Assembly (NCBI RefSeq): GCF_001719615.1
Contig: NZ_MDVX01000017.1
Coordinates: forward strand, 28,989-92,988
Reading direction: 5' to 3'
Length of the DNA: 64,000 nt
Origin: Neptunicoccus sediminis
GTDB taxonomy: Bacteria > Pseudomonadota > Alphaproteobacteria > Rhodobacterales > Rhodobacteraceae
Position numbers and translations under genes: made by a program. Shown here piece by piece: positions 19,218-28,132 of the stretch. Each line of letters begins with the position of its first letter. The stretch's first letter is position 1. The notes under the pieces are model-generated. The model worked only from the letters and a program-made list of their open reading frames with translations, searched no databases and was not told the DNA's origin.

Positions 19218-19288
19218 CCATTTTCGTCAAATATCCCCGCCGGAGGCAAAATTCCTGCGCTCCGCGCGGGGATATTTTCAGAAAATGG
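19218..19288. repeat. Long inverted repeat between convergent genes (23-bp arms)
   Basis: The left arm 19218-19240 and the right arm 19266-19288 are reverse complements at 20 of 23 positions, with all three mismatches together in the middle (GTC against TGA). Each arm has the form CCATTTTC-N3-AAATATCCCCGC. The 25-bp centre is GC-rich. It lies between the ends of the permease gene and maeB. The arms resemble the 21-bp motif found at 44248, 52236 and 58798, and the element looks like a paired copy of that family. Confidence 0.7.
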
Positions 19289-19299
19289 AAAAATGACGG

Positions 19300-21576
19300 T
19301 TAGCCATAGCTGGAAACCGGCGTTCCGGCCAAAGCCGCGATGTTGAGAAGGCCGCGCACTGTCACGCCGGATGTCACGATATGGGCGCGATTGCCCATGC
19401 CCATCAGGATCGGGCCGACCTCCAGCCCGTCCGCCACGGATTTCAGCAGGTTGCGGGCTGCGCCCGATGCGTCCGAGTTGGTATAGACCAGAACATTGGC
19501 TTTTCCTGTCAGGCGGTTATTTGGCATCAGGTATTCCCGCAACTCCGGATCGAGCGCCGCATCCGTATGCATCTCGCCTTCATATTCAAAGTCGGTTTCA
19601 ACGGCATCAAGGATCGCCAGCGCATCGCGGGACAGGCGGCCCGAGGTGCTGTCCAGATTGCCGAATTGCGAACTGGAACACAGCGCCACCTTCGGCGTCA
19701 CCCCGAAGCGGCGCACATGGCGGGCGGCAGCAATCATCGTTCCGGCCAGTTGCTGTGCTGTAGGTTCGATATGCACATGGGTGTCAGCCACAAACAGCGG
19801 CCCCTTTTCCAGAATAACCAGCGACAGCGCCCCCGCCGGATGCAGGTCCGGTGTTTCGAGGATCTGGCGAATGTAGTTCAGGTGCCAGTGATACTGCCCG
19901 AAGACACCACAGATCATGCTGTCGGCCTCTCCGCGATGGACCATTGTGGCGGCGATTGCGGTGCTGTTGGTGCGCATGATCGCTTTGGCCAGATCCGGCG
20001 TCGCGCCCCTGCGGGCCATCAGCTTGTGATAGCTGCCCCAGTAATCGCGATAGCGGCTGTCGTTTTCGGGGTTCACCACCTCAAAATCCTTGCCCGGCGT
20101 GATAGACAGCCCTTCCCGTTCGATCCGCCGTTCTACCACTTCGGGGCGACCGACAATCACGGCATTGACGTGCATTTCTTCGGACATGGCCTGAACCGCC
20201 CGCAGCACGCGGGGTTCTTCGCCTTCTGCAAAAACGATACGGCGCTTTTCAAGGCGGGCGGCCTCGAACACGGGGCGCATGATCATGGAAGACCGGTAAA
20301 CCTGCGACTGCAACCTTGCGCGGTAATCCCTGAGGTCCACGCTCCGCGTGGCCACCCCGCTGTCCATCGCTGCCTTTGCGACGGCCACGGCAATGGTGGG
20401 CAACAGGCGCGGATCAAAGGGTTTGGGGATCAGATACTCCGGCCCGAAAGACAGGCGCTCTCCCTGATAGGCCGCGCCAAGCTCCGCACTGGCGGTTTCC
20501 CGTGCCAGACCTGCAATTGCTTCTACACAGGCCACTTTCATCGCATCGTTGATCTGGGTTGCCCCCACATCCAGTGCGCCGCGGAAAATGAACGGAAAGC
20601 ACAGAACATTGTTAACCTGATTGGGATAATCCGAACGCCCTGTAGCAATCAACGCATCGGGCGAGGCTTCGCGGGCGACTTCGGGCATGATTTCCGGTGT
20701 CGGATTGGCCAGTGCAAAAATGATCGGATGATCCGCCATTTTTTTCACCATCTCCGGTGTCAGCAACCCCGGACCGGAAACGCCGAGGAACAGGTCCGCC
20801 CCGTCCATTGCATCCATCGTGGTGCGCATGTCGGTATCGCGGGCAAATTCCTGTTTCTCTTCCGTCAGGTTGTTGCGTGACGTGTGCACCACCCCCTTGC
20901 TGTCGAGCATGGTGATGTTTTCTTTCTTCGCCCCCATCACCATCATCATCTTCAAGCAGGCAATCCCCGCTGCGCCTGCGCCCAGCGCAACGATTTTGAT
21001 GTCCTCAAATTTCTTGCCCGCCACCCGCAGCGCGTTGGTGGCAGCAGCGGCGGCAACGATGGCGGTGCCGTGCTGGTCGTCGTGAAACACCGGAATGCCC
21101 ATCCGTTCGCGGCAGATCCGTTCCACCACAAAACAATCCGGCGCTTTGATGTCTTCAAGGTTGATTGCACCAAAAGTCGGTTCCAGCTTGCACACCAGAT
21201 CGGCCAGCTTTTCGGGGTCGGTCTCGTTTACCTCTATGTCAAAGCAATCCACACCGGCGAATTTCTTGAACAGGACGGCCTTGCCCTCCATCACCGGCTT
21301 GGAGGCTTGCGCCCCGATGTCGCCCAGCCCCAGAACTGCTGTCCCGTTAGAAATCACCGCAACCAGATTGCCCTTGGCGGTATAACGCACGGCATCTGCC
21401 GGATTCTTTTCAATCTCAAGACAGGCGTCCGCTACGCCGGGGGAATAGGCACGGCTGAGATCCCGACCCGTTGCCATCGGCTTGGTCGCGCGGATTTCCA
21501 GTTTTCCGGGTTTGGGGAACTCGTGGTAATCCAGCGCCGCCTGCCGTTCCACGGCCTTTTTGGTCTCGTCAACCAT
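19300..21576 (-). CDS. maeB: NADP-dependent malic enzyme with phosphotransacetylase-like domain
   Basis: 758 residues from ATG 21576, which has an AGAGGAGA ribosome site; the longer open frame to 21654 is not used. The N-terminal malic enzyme part (about 1-430; [27 protein letters not shown], nucleotide loop [10 protein letters not shown]) is fused to a phosphate acetyl/butyryltransferase-like domain (about 440-758) that is regulatory in this class. It decarboxylates malate to pyruvate with NADP+. It lies 17 bp after gap on the same strand. Downstream of the beta-hydroxyaspartate cluster, it could move C4 carbon from the cycle to pyruvate. Confidence 0.93.
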   Translation of the reverse strand: MVDETKKAVERQAALDYHEFPKPGKLEIRATKPMATGRDLSRAYSPGVADACLEIEKNPADAVRYTAKGNLVAVISNGTAVLGLGDIGAQASKPVMEGKAVLFKKFAGVDCFDIEVNETDPEKLADLVCKLEPTFGAINLEDIKAPDCFVVERICRERMGIPVFHDDQHGTAIVAAAAATNALRVAGKKFEDIKIVALGAGAAGIACLKMMMVMGAKKENITMLDSKGVVHTSRNNLTEEKQEFARDTDMRTTMDAMDGADLFLGVSGPGLLTPEMVKKMADHPIIFALANPTPEIMPEVAREASPDALIATGRSDYPNQVNNVLCFPFIFRGALDVGATQINDAMKVACVEAIAGLARETASAELGAAYQGERLSFGPEYLIPKPFDPRLLPTIAVAVAKAAMDSGVATRSVDLRDYRARLQSQVYRSSMIMRPVFEAARLEKRRIVFAEGEEPRVLRAVQAMSEEMHVNAVIVGRPEVVERRIEREGLSITPGKDFEVVNPENDSRYRDYWGSYHKLMARRGATPDLAKAIMRTNSTAIAATMVHRGEADSMICGVFGQYHWHLNYIRQILETPDLHPAGALSLVILEKGPLFVADTHVHIEPTAQQLAGTMIAAARHVRRFGVTPKVALCSSSQFGNLDSTSGRLSRDALAILDAVETDFEYEGEMHTDAALDPELREYLMPNNRLTGKANVLVYTNSDASGAARNLLKSVADGLEVGPILMGMGNRAHIVTSGVTVRGLLNIAALAGTPVSSYG

Positions 21577-21593
21577 GTGTTGTCTCCTCTGGG

Positions 21594-22595
21594 TTATTGT
21601 TGCGCCGCGCCCATTCTCTGGGCCACGTCGATCATTCTGTTGGAAAAGCCCCATTCATTGTCATACCAGCCGAAAATGCGGGTAAACTCGGGGCCTGTAA
21701 TCAATTCCGGTTCTGCCAGCACAAGGGACTCCGGCCGGCTGCGCAGATCGGTCGAGACCAGCGGCTTGTCCGTCCAGCCAAGCACCGGAGAGGCATCGAC
21801 TGCCGCTTTCAGCGCGTCTTTGAAATCCGCGCCCTGTCGCTTCAGCTTCACAACCAGATCCACCGCCGAGACACTGGCCACCGGAACGCGCACGGCGCTG
21901 CCGGTGATGCGTCCGGCCAGATCGGGAACCACACGGTCAATCAGTTTTGTCGCGCTAGAGGTTGTTGGCACCATAGACAGCGCCGCCGCACGGCTGCGGG
22001 CGAGATCCTTACCTGCGGTGTCAATTGTGGGCTGGCTGCTGGTGTAGCAATGGATTGTGTTCATATGGCCGCCCGACACGCCGAAACGGTCCTCCAGCAA
22101 GCGCAGCAGCGGCGCCAGTGCGTTGGTGGTGCACGAGGCGTTGGAGACAATTTTCTGGCCGGTGTAAACCGCATCATTCGCGCCGCGCACCAGTGTCACA
22201 TCGGCGGCGTCAGAGGGGCCGGAAATCAACACAGCGCCAGCACCGGCCTGCAGCCCCGCCTCGGCAACAGCGCGACTGGTGGCACGGCCCGAACATTCCA
22301 GCAGAATATCCACGCCCGTCAAATCCGGCAGCGGTGCGGCAGGGTCAATCTGGTGAAACGGAATTTCCGTACCATTCACCAGCAGCGCCCCGTTGCGGGT
22401 TTCCACCTGCCCGCGAAACGGGCCAAAAACGCTGTCGTATTCAAACAGATAGGCACAGGTTTCCAGCGGGGCGAGATCGTTGACCAGAACCACCTCAAGC
22501 GGGCTGTCCTGACGGCTGGTGGACAGGGCACGCAGGATCGAGCGGCCGATCCTCCCGAACCCATGAATTGCGACACGGACCTTTTTCATCTTCAC
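21594..22595 (-). CDS. gap: Glyceraldehyde-3-phosphate dehydrogenase
   Basis: 333 residues, the usual length. It has the nucleotide-binding IHGFGRIGRS motif (about 10-19), an Asp after the second strand (VLVNDL) favouring NAD+, the active-site SNASCTTN with Cys155, and WYDNEWGFSNRM near the end. A second ATG two codons in is an alternative start. It catalyses the reversible oxidation of glyceraldehyde 3-phosphate in glycolysis and gluconeogenesis. It is followed after 17 bp by maeB and lies 140 bp beyond bhcD on the same strand. The related erythrose-4-phosphate dehydrogenase is an alternative, but no Epd-specific context is present. The company of bhc and maeB suggests a gluconeogenic role. 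Confidence 0.9.
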   Translation of the reverse strand: MKMKKVRVAIHGFGRIGRSILRALSTSRQDSPLEVVLVNDLAPLETCAYLFEYDSVFGPFRGQVETRNGALLVNGTEIPFHQIDPAAPLPDLTGVDILLECSGRATSRAVAEAGLQAGAGAVLISGPSDAADVTLVRGANDAVYTGQKIVSNASCTTNALAPLLRLLEDRFGVSGGHMNTIHCYTSSQPTIDTAGKDLARSRAAALSMVPTTSSATKLIDRVVPDLAGRITGSAVRVPVASVSAVDLVVKLKRQGADFKDALKAAVDASPVLGWTDKPLVSTDLRSRPESLVLAEPELITGPEFTRIFGWYDNEWGFSNRMIDVAQRMGAAQQ

Positions 22596-22735
22596 TTTTC
22601 TTATGGCTGGGCACGCGAAAAAAACGCGGCATTTCTTAGGGTTAGAACATATGTCCCGGACAGCGCCGATCCTGTTTCCCCAAGGGCAGCCTCAGCTCTG
22701 TCCGCACAGCCTATCAAGCTTGTCAGGGGCCTGCA

Positions 22736-23701
22736 TCAAAAATCCACGACCTGCGCGATGCCTTGTTCTACCGCCAGATCCACCACCGCAGACGCCACGG
22801 CGAGGTCTTGCAGGCCGACCCCCGTACCATCAAAAATCGTGATCTCTTCGTCAGAGCTGCGCCCCACTGATGTCCCGTTAATAACCGCGCCCAATTCGGT
22901 TATATCCGCCTGCTGGATCAGCCCCGCAGCCACCGGATGCTGGAACTCGCCTATGCTTACGGATTGGGCGATTTCATCGGTGAACAGACGGGCCTTCCCA
23001 GCCAGTTCCGCAGCGATTTCCTGCTTGCCCTTGGTGTCCGTGCCCATACAGGCCAGATGGGTGCCAGCGCGGATTTGACCGTCCTTTAGGATCGCATCAA
23101 AGCTGGAGGTGATCGTCACGATCACATCGCTCTGTGCGCCAAGATCCTCAAGGCTTACCGATTCAAAACCAAGTCCCAGTTCTTCTGCGACCTTGCGCAA
23201 ACTGTCGAGCTTTTCGGGGGAGCGGTTCCAGGCAACCACCCTTTTGAAATCCCGCTGCTCTGCCACCGCGCGCAACTGAAAGGCTGCCTGATGCCCCGCA
23301 CCCACAATCCCCAGCACCTCGGACTCTTGCCGTGCAAGACAGTCCACCGACACCGCCGCTGCCGCTGCCGTGCGCAGGGCTGTCAGCAAATTGCCCCCCA
23401 CCACAGCGCGGCACTGGCCCGTGTCCGCATCAAACAGGAATATGGTGGACTGGTGATTGGTGAGGCCCTTTTCAGCATTCCCCGGCCAGTAGCCGCCAGA
23501 TTTCAGACCCAGATTAAGCGCCGCCTTATCAAAACCGGATTTGAACCCGTAAAGCGCATCTGCATGGCCAATCGCCTCGCGGATCACCGGAAAATTAGAG
23601 GCAGTGCGGGCAGACATGGAGGCAAACACGCCTTTGACGGCCTCAAACGCTGCATCGCGGGTCATCAGGGCGGCAATTTCTTTTTCGGGTACGATCAACA
23701 T
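22736..23701 (-). CDS. bhcD: Iminosuccinate reductase (BhcD), ornithine cyclodeaminase fold
   Basis: 321 residues from ATG 23701 (MLIVPEKEIAALM). It belongs to the ornithine cyclodeaminase/mu-crystallin family with a Rossmann loop GIVGAGHQAA at about 131-140 and ALRTAAAAAVSVD just before it. On sequence alone it would be called an ornithine cyclodeaminase. The gene order bhcA-bhcB-bhcC-bhcD with a divergent IclR gene identifies it as BhcD, which reduces iminosuccinate to L-aspartate with NADH and so closes the beta-hydroxyaspartate cycle. It is separated from bhcC by 71 bp containing a GC-rich hairpin. Last gene of the cluster. Confidence 0.92.
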   Translation of the reverse strand: MLIVPEKEIAALMTRDAAFEAVKGVFASMSARTASNFPVIREAIGHADALYGFKSGFDKAALNLGLKSGGYWPGNAEKGLTNHQSTIFLFDADTGQCRAVVGGNLLTALRTAAAAAVSVDCLARQESEVLGIVGAGHQAAFQLRAVAEQRDFKRVVAWNRSPEKLDSLRKVAEELGLGFESVSLEDLGAQSDVIVTITSSFDAILKDGQIRAGTHLACMGTDTKGKQEIAAELAGKARLFTDEIAQSVSIGEFQHPVAAGLIQQADITELGAVINGTSVGRSSDEEITIFDGTGVGLQDLAVASAVVDLAVEQGIAQVVDF

Positions 23702-23729
23702 GGGGAAAACCTTTGAATTGGAACACATC

Positions 23730-23749
23730 GGGGCCAGCGAACCGGCCCC
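23730..23749 (-). other. Intercistronic hairpin between bhcC and bhcD
   Basis: Arms GGGGCC (23730-23735) and GGCCCC (23744-23749) enclose an 8-nt loop, between the bhcC stop and the bhcD start. No T-run follows in the direction of transcription, so it is not a classical terminator. It could act as an RNA processing or stability element that sets the BhcD level. Confidence 0.5.
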
Positions 23750-23772
23750 GTGTTTTGGTATGCTTAAACGGC

Positions 23773-24933
23773 TTAGTAGGCTTTGCCGCGGGCTGAAACC
23801 GGCCAGACGGTTTCCACCTTGTCGCCGCGCACGCCCACGTACCAGTCATGCACGTTGCAGGTCGGATCGCAGTGACCGGGCACAAGACGCAGCTTGTCAT
23901 TGACCTTTAATGCGCCGTTCGGGTCCGCAACAACACCGTGTTCATCGGAACATTTCAGGTATTCCACATCATCGCGGCCATAGACAAAGGGCAGACCGGA
24001 ATCCACCGATTGCGCTTTTAGCCCCGCATCCACGATGGCCTTATCCGCCTTTGCGTGGCTCATCACAGTGGTCAGGATAAACAGCGCATTTTCCCATTCG
24101 CCCTGATCAATCCGCTTTCCGTCCTTATCCAGAATCCGGCCATAATCCGCATCCATGAACGCGTATGATCCGCATTGCAGTTCGTTATAGACTCCAGAGC
24201 CGCTCTCAAAATAATAAGACCCCGTGCCACCGCCACCAACAATGTCACATTCCAGCCCGTTGCTTTTCAGCCCCTGCACCGCATCAGCCACCTGCGCAAT
24301 GGCCACATCCAGCTTTTCCTTGCGATCTGCATAAAGGTCCATGTGCTGCATCGCACCCTGATAGGCCTGAATACCGGCGAATTTCAGCCCTTCGGCGCTG
24401 TCGATCAGCTTGGCGATATTCACCACATCCTGTGTTGTACTGACGCCGCAACGCCCCGCACCGCAGTCGATCTCTACCAGCGCCTCTATCTGCGTGCCGT
24501 GTTTCACGGCCGCTTCGGACAGCGCCTTGACGTTGTCCGGATCATCCACGCAAACCAGCACGCGGCAGCCAAGCTTGGGCATCTTTGCCAGCCGGTCGAT
24601 CTTGGCCGGGTCTGTCACCTGATTGGAAACCATCACATCCTTGATCCCGCCACGGGCGAACACCTCTGCCTCCGAAACTTTCTGACAGCACACGCCAACC
24701 GCTGCGCCGAGGTCCTGTTGCAACTTCAGCACGTCCACGGATTTGTGCATCTTGCCGTGGGCGCGGTGCCGCATGCCGTGGGCCTTGGCGTAATCGCCCA
24801 TCTTCTTGATGTTGCGTTCCAGCGCATCCAGATCCAGCACCAGACAGGGGGTCTGAATATCGGCCGCATCCATGCCGGGCACTGCGGGCACGTCAAAGCC
24901 GACTTCCAGTTGCTCAAAGTTAATATCTTTCAT
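23773..24933 (-). CDS. bhcC: Beta-hydroxyaspartate aldolase (BhcC), D-threonine aldolase family
   Basis: 386 residues from ATG 24933, which has an AAGGAAG ribosome site; the open frame extends 8 codons further. Fold-type III PLP enzyme: the lysine in RAHGKMHK (Lys61) should bind PLP, and HCDPTCN near the C-terminus (His354, Cys355, Asp356) matches the divalent metal site of D-threonine aldolase-like proteins. BhcC condenses glycine with glyoxylate to (2R,3S)-beta-hydroxyaspartate. It sits between bhcB and bhcD in the canonical order. Its stop is 71 bp before bhcD and its start is 14 bp past the bhcB stop. Confidence 0.94.
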   Translation of the reverse strand: MKDINFEQLEVGFDVPAVPGMDAADIQTPCLVLDLDALERNIKKMGDYAKAHGMRHRAHGKMHKSVDVLKLQQDLGAAVGVCCQKVSEAEVFARGGIKDVMVSNQVTDPAKIDRLAKMPKLGCRVLVCVDDPDNVKALSEAAVKHGTQIEALVEIDCGAGRCGVSTTQDVVNIAKLIDSAEGLKFAGIQAYQGAMQHMDLYADRKEKLDVAIAQVADAVQGLKSNGLECDIVGGGGTGSYYFESGSGVYNELQCGSYAFMDADYGRILDKDGKRIDQGEWENALFILTTVMSHAKADKAIVDAGLKAQSVDSGLPFVYGRDDVEYLKCSDEHGVVADPNGALKVNDKLRLVPGHCDPTCNVHDWYVGVRGDKVETVWPVSARGKAY

Positions 24934-24947
24934 CGGTTTGCTTCCTT

Positions 24948-25907
24948 TTACAGCCACGGCAGCTTTGCCAGATCGACGTTGCCGCCGGTAATGATGACGC
25001 CTACGCGTTTGCCTGCGAAGATGTCCTTATTCTTTAGAATGGTAGCCAGCGGCACGGCGCTGCTGGGTTCCATCACGATTTTCATGCGCTGCCAGATCAG
25101 CTTCATCGCATCGACGATCTCGGGGTCGCTGGCGGTCAGGATGTCAGAGACATGGTTTTTCACAAAATGCCACGTCAAATCCTTCAGCGGCACTTTTAGC
25201 CCGTCTGCCACCGTTTCCGGCGCATCATCTGCGATGATATGGCCTGCCTTGAAACTGCGATAGGCGTCATCCGCCTGCTCCGGCTCTGCCGCAATGACCT
25301 GCACGTCGGGGGCCAGATGGGACAGGGTCAGGCAAGTGCCCGAAATCATCCCGCCGCCACCAATCGGGGCGACAACCATATCCAGACCACCGCCGAAATC
25401 CTCCATCTGCTCCAGCAATTCGCGCGAACAGGTGCCCTGCCCTGCAATCACGCGGGGATCGTTGTAGGGATGGACGAAATTGCCGCCCGTCCGGTCCTGT
25501 ACCTGGGCGAAAACCTCCTCTCGCGATGATGTCGAAGGCTCGCATTCGGTGATCAGCCCGCCATAGCCCCGCACAGCGTCTTTCTTGGCCTGCGGTGCCG
25601 TGCGCGGCATCACCACGTTGCAGGGTATCCCCCGCCGCCCCGCCGCATAGGACAAGGACAGCGCGTGGTTGCCCGAACTATGGGTGCACACACCGTTCTT
25701 CGCCTCGGCATCGGACAGACCGAAGACCGCGTTCGATGCGCCGCGCACCTTGAAGGCACCGGCCTTCTGAAAGTTCTCGCATTTGAAGAAAATCTCGCAC
25801 CCTGCAAGAGCGTTCACATAAGCAGAGGTCAGAACCGGCGTGCGGTGGATATAGGGTTTCATCCGCTCATGGGCGGCCAGAACATCGTTAAAATCCGGTA
25901 TGATCAT
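24948..25907 (-). CDS. bhcB: Beta-hydroxyaspartate dehydratase (BhcB)
   Basis: 319 residues from ATG 25907, preceded by AAGGA. A GTG at 25928, overlapping the bhcA stop, would add seven codons. It belongs to the serine/threonine dehydratase fold-type II PLP family: KCENFQKAGAFKVRGA carries the PLP lysine (Lys53), and PIGGGGMISG is the phosphate-binding Gly loop. BhcB eliminates water from beta-hydroxyaspartate to give iminosuccinate. It is tightly packed between bhcA and bhcC, consistent with one transcript. Without the context it would be called threonine ammonia-lyase or a threo-3-hydroxyaspartate ammonia-lyase. Confidence 0.94.
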   Translation of the reverse strand: MIIPDFNDVLAAHERMKPYIHRTPVLTSAYVNALAGCEIFFKCENFQKAGAFKVRGASNAVFGLSDAEAKNGVCTHSSGNHALSLSYAAGRRGIPCNVVMPRTAPQAKKDAVRGYGGLITECEPSTSSREEVFAQVQDRTGGNFVHPYNDPRVIAGQGTCSRELLEQMEDFGGGLDMVVAPIGGGGMISGTCLTLSHLAPDVQVIAAEPEQADDAYRSFKAGHIIADDAPETVADGLKVPLKDLTWHFVKNHVSDILTASDPEIVDAMKLIWQRMKIVMEPSSAVPLATILKNKDIFAGKRVGVIITGGNVDLAKLPWL

Positions 25908-25924
25908 CCGTCGCAATTCCTTGT

Positions 25925-27115
25925 TCACGCTGCCGCCTGACGGGCGGCCTGCCCCCCGTGACGGTAATATTCCTGCGCTGCTGCCACACCGGAGCCGAGC
26001 GTAATGTCCAGCCCCAGATCGACCATCACCATTTCGGCAACGCCCAGACCAGACAACATCATCGCATCGGTCAGCATTCCCAGATGACCGATGCGGAATA
26101 CCTTGCCCGCAACTTCGCCCAGACCGACACCAAAGGCCATGCCATAGTCCCGCGCGGCGAGGTTCACGATCTCTGTCGCATTGAACCCCTCAGGGGTGCG
26201 AATGGCGGAAACACTGTCGGAATAAACCTCGGGCGACGCCGCGCAAAGGTCGAGCCCCCAAGCCGCCACCGCCTTGCGCACACCTGTCGCAATTCTTGTA
26301 TGGCGGGCAAAAACCTTGTCCAACCCTTCAGCCTCCAGCATTTCAAGCGACAGCTTCAAACCGTTCATAAGACCCACAGGCGGCGTGTAGGGAAAGGCGT
26401 TGTTGTCATAGCCCTTCTGCATATCCCCCAAATCAAAAAACGTGCGCGGCAGGGTTGCGGTTTTCGTGGCCGCAAAAGCCTTTTCACTAACGCCGACAAT
26501 GGCCAGACCGGCAGGCAGCATAAAACCTTTTTGCGATCCGGTCACGGCAACATCCACGCCCCATTCGTCCATGCGGAAATCCATCGACCCGATGGAACTG
26601 ACCCCGTCCACAAACAGCATCGCCGGATGGCCCGCTGCATCCAAGGCACGCCGCACCGCAGCGATGTCGGATTTCACCCCTGTCGCGGTTTCATTGTGGG
26701 TCGCCAGTACAACCTTGATGCTGTGGGACGTATCCGCACGCAGGATTTCTTCGTATCTGTCCGCAGGCAGTCCTTCCCCCCAAGGGGTTTCCACAACCGT
26801 CACGTCCAGACCGTGACGCTGGCACATATCAATCCAGCGGTGGGAGAACATGCCGTTGCGGGCTGCCAGAACCTTGTCGCCCGCGCTCAGACAGTTAGAC
26901 AGGGCGGTTTCCCAGCCGCCTGTCCCCGTGGACGGAAAGATAAAGACACGGGCAGTGTCGGATTTCAAAACCCGCCGCACGCCATCCAGACAGGGGTGCA
27001 GAATGTCACCGAACAAGGGGGAGCGGTGGTCGATTGTGGGCATATAGCATGCCTGACGGATCGCCTCGGGCATGTTGGTCGGGCCGGGAATAAAGACGGG
27101 ATTCTGAAAACTCAT
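25925..27115 (-). CDS. bhcA: Aspartate-glyoxylate aminotransferase (BhcA)
   Basis: 396 residues from ATG 27115, with GGAGG five bases upstream. It is a class V aminotransferase of the serine-glyoxylate transaminase type: MSFQNPVFIPGPTNMPE at the start, VDGVSSIGSMDF, and the PLP lysine in VTGSQKGFMLP (Lys196). BhcA moves the amino group of aspartate to glyoxylate, giving oxaloacetate and glycine, the entry step and product-release step of the cycle. It is the first gene of bhcABCD, divergent from bhcR with a 168-bp gap to the chosen bhcR start. It could be mistaken for a serine-glyoxylate aminotransferase of the serine cycle, but no other serine-cycle gene is here. Confidence 0.94.
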   Translation of the reverse strand: MSFQNPVFIPGPTNMPEAIRQACYMPTIDHRSPLFGDILHPCLDGVRRVLKSDTARVFIFPSTGTGGWETALSNCLSAGDKVLAARNGMFSHRWIDMCQRHGLDVTVVETPWGEGLPADRYEEILRADTSHSIKVVLATHNETATGVKSDIAAVRRALDAAGHPAMLFVDGVSSIGSMDFRMDEWGVDVAVTGSQKGFMLPAGLAIVGVSEKAFAATKTATLPRTFFDLGDMQKGYDNNAFPYTPPVGLMNGLKLSLEMLEAEGLDKVFARHTRIATGVRKAVAAWGLDLCAASPEVYSDSVSAIRTPEGFNATEIVNLAARDYGMAFGVGLGEVAGKVFRIGHLGMLTDAMMLSGLGVAEMVMVDLGLDITLGSGVAAAQEYYRHGGQAARQAAA

Positions 27116-27173
27116 AATGTCCTCCATCAGACTGTTTCGACTAAACTACCCCGTCCCGCCACGGTTAACAATT

Positions 27174-27196
27174 TTTTTGAAACCTTTTTTCAAAAA
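27174..27196. promoter_or_regulatory. Candidate BhcR operator in the bhcR-bhcA intergenic region
   Basis: Exact 9-bp inverted repeat TTTTTGAAA (27174-27182) and TTTCAAAAA (27188-27196) with a 5-bp spacer, about 60 bp upstream of the bhcA start and 88 bp upstream of the bhcR start. A half-site-like GTTGAAAT follows near 27204. IclR-family dimers bind such operators between divergent genes, and BhcR is known to respond to glyoxylate. The match to BhcR is by position, not by a known consensus. Confidence 0.6.
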
Positions 27197-27283
27197 TGCA
27201 AAAGTTGAAATAACTATTGTTTGTCAGGCGCTTATATTTTTCATAAGATGAAACCATATTTCAGTTTGCACGAGGAAGATTTG

Positions 27284-28132
27284 ATGGCTTTCCAAGACAA
27301 TGACAATCCGGCAGAGCGTAAACCAAGGGGCCGCCCCCGCGCCTTTCACCCAAAAACCGAGCAGAACACCATCAAGTCGCTGGACCGCGCGATGGTTGTA
27401 CTGGGGACGGTGGCAAGCAATGACGGTGTTTCGCTAAGCGCACTTTCCCAGCGGCTCGGGGAATCTCCGGCAACGCTTTACCGCGTGTTAACTACACTTG
27501 CGCAACACCAGATCGTTGAAACCAACGAGAGCACCCAGACCTGGCACATAGGTGCGGGGGCGTTTCTGATCGGCTCTGCCTTTTTGCGCCGCACCAGCCT
27601 TGTGGAAACCAGCCGTCCGATCCTGCGCGAACTGATGGAAACCACCGGAGAAACCGCCAACCTCGGGGTGGAAAAGGACGGTCATGTGCTGTTCCTCGGT
27701 CAGGTGGAAACCCACGCCCCGATCCGCGCTTTCTTTCCGCCCGGCACCCTGTCGCCCCTGCACGCTTCGGGCATCGGCAAGGTGCTTCTGGCCTATTTCG
27801 ACACCGCGCGGCTGAACCGTTTTGCAAGCGCGGGGCTGGAGCGGTTTACAGATCAGACCCTTGGGTCAAAACAGGCACTGGAGGCTGATCTGGAACAGGT
27901 GCGCAGCCGGGGCTATTCGGTGGATGATCAGGAACGCAACATTGGCATGCGCTGTATCGCGGCACCGATCCGCAACGCGCTGGGCGAGGTCATTGCCGGA
28001 ATTTCCGTCTCCGGCCCGACCAGCCGGATCGACCAAACCCAGATCCCCGCGCTGGCCGAGGCGGTTATCGCCGCAGCCTCCCGCGTGTCACATGCAATGG
28101 GGGCCGGTTTAGACCGGCCCTACACAGATTAA
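27284..28132 (+). CDS. bhcR: IclR-family regulator of the beta-hydroxyaspartate cycle (BhcR)
   Basis: 282 residues from ATG 27284, which has a GAGGAAG ribosome site; the frame is open 21 codons further upstream. After a basic tail (RKPRGRPRAF) comes the IclR winged helix (about 31-85; LSALSQRLGESPATLYRVL) and the effector-binding domain (about 100-275; HASGIGKVLLAY, RGYSVDDQERNIGMRCIAAPI). In characterised clusters BhcR binds the bhc promoter and is released by glyoxylate, linking cycle expression to its substrate. Its stop codon overlaps the stop codon of the convergent ureidoglycine aminohydrolase gene. Confidence 0.92.
   Translation: MAFQDNDNPAERKPRGRPRAFHPKTEQNTIKSLDRAMVVLGTVASNDGVSLSALSQRLGESPATLYRVLTTLAQHQIVETNESTQTWHIGAGAFLIGSAFLRRTSLVETSRPILRELMETTGETANLGVEKDGHVLFLGQVETHAPIRAFFPPGTLSPLHASGIGKVLLAYFDTARLNRFASAGLERFTDQTLGSKQALEADLEQVRSRGYSVDDQERNIGMRCIAAPIRNALGEVIAGISVSGPTSRIDQTQIPALAEAVIAAASRVSHAMGAGLDRPYTD

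Noticed and set aside
19381..20880. Plus-strand open frame of 499 codons inside maeB
   Set aside because: It is antisense to a clear malic enzyme gene with intact motifs; its composition (many His, Gln, Arg) is that of a shadow frame in GC-rich DNA.
21594..22595. Erythrose-4-phosphate dehydrogenase
   Set aside because: The sequence has standard GAPDH motifs and the context offers no pyridoxine-synthesis or epd-pgk neighbours.
22736..23701. Ornithine cyclodeaminase
   Set aside because: Fold fits, but the gene belongs to an ordered bhcABCD cluster, where this position is iminosuccinate reductase.
25925..27115. Serine-glyoxylate aminotransferase of a serine cycle
   Set aside because: No other serine-cycle gene is present, while all partners of the beta-hydroxyaspartate cycle are.
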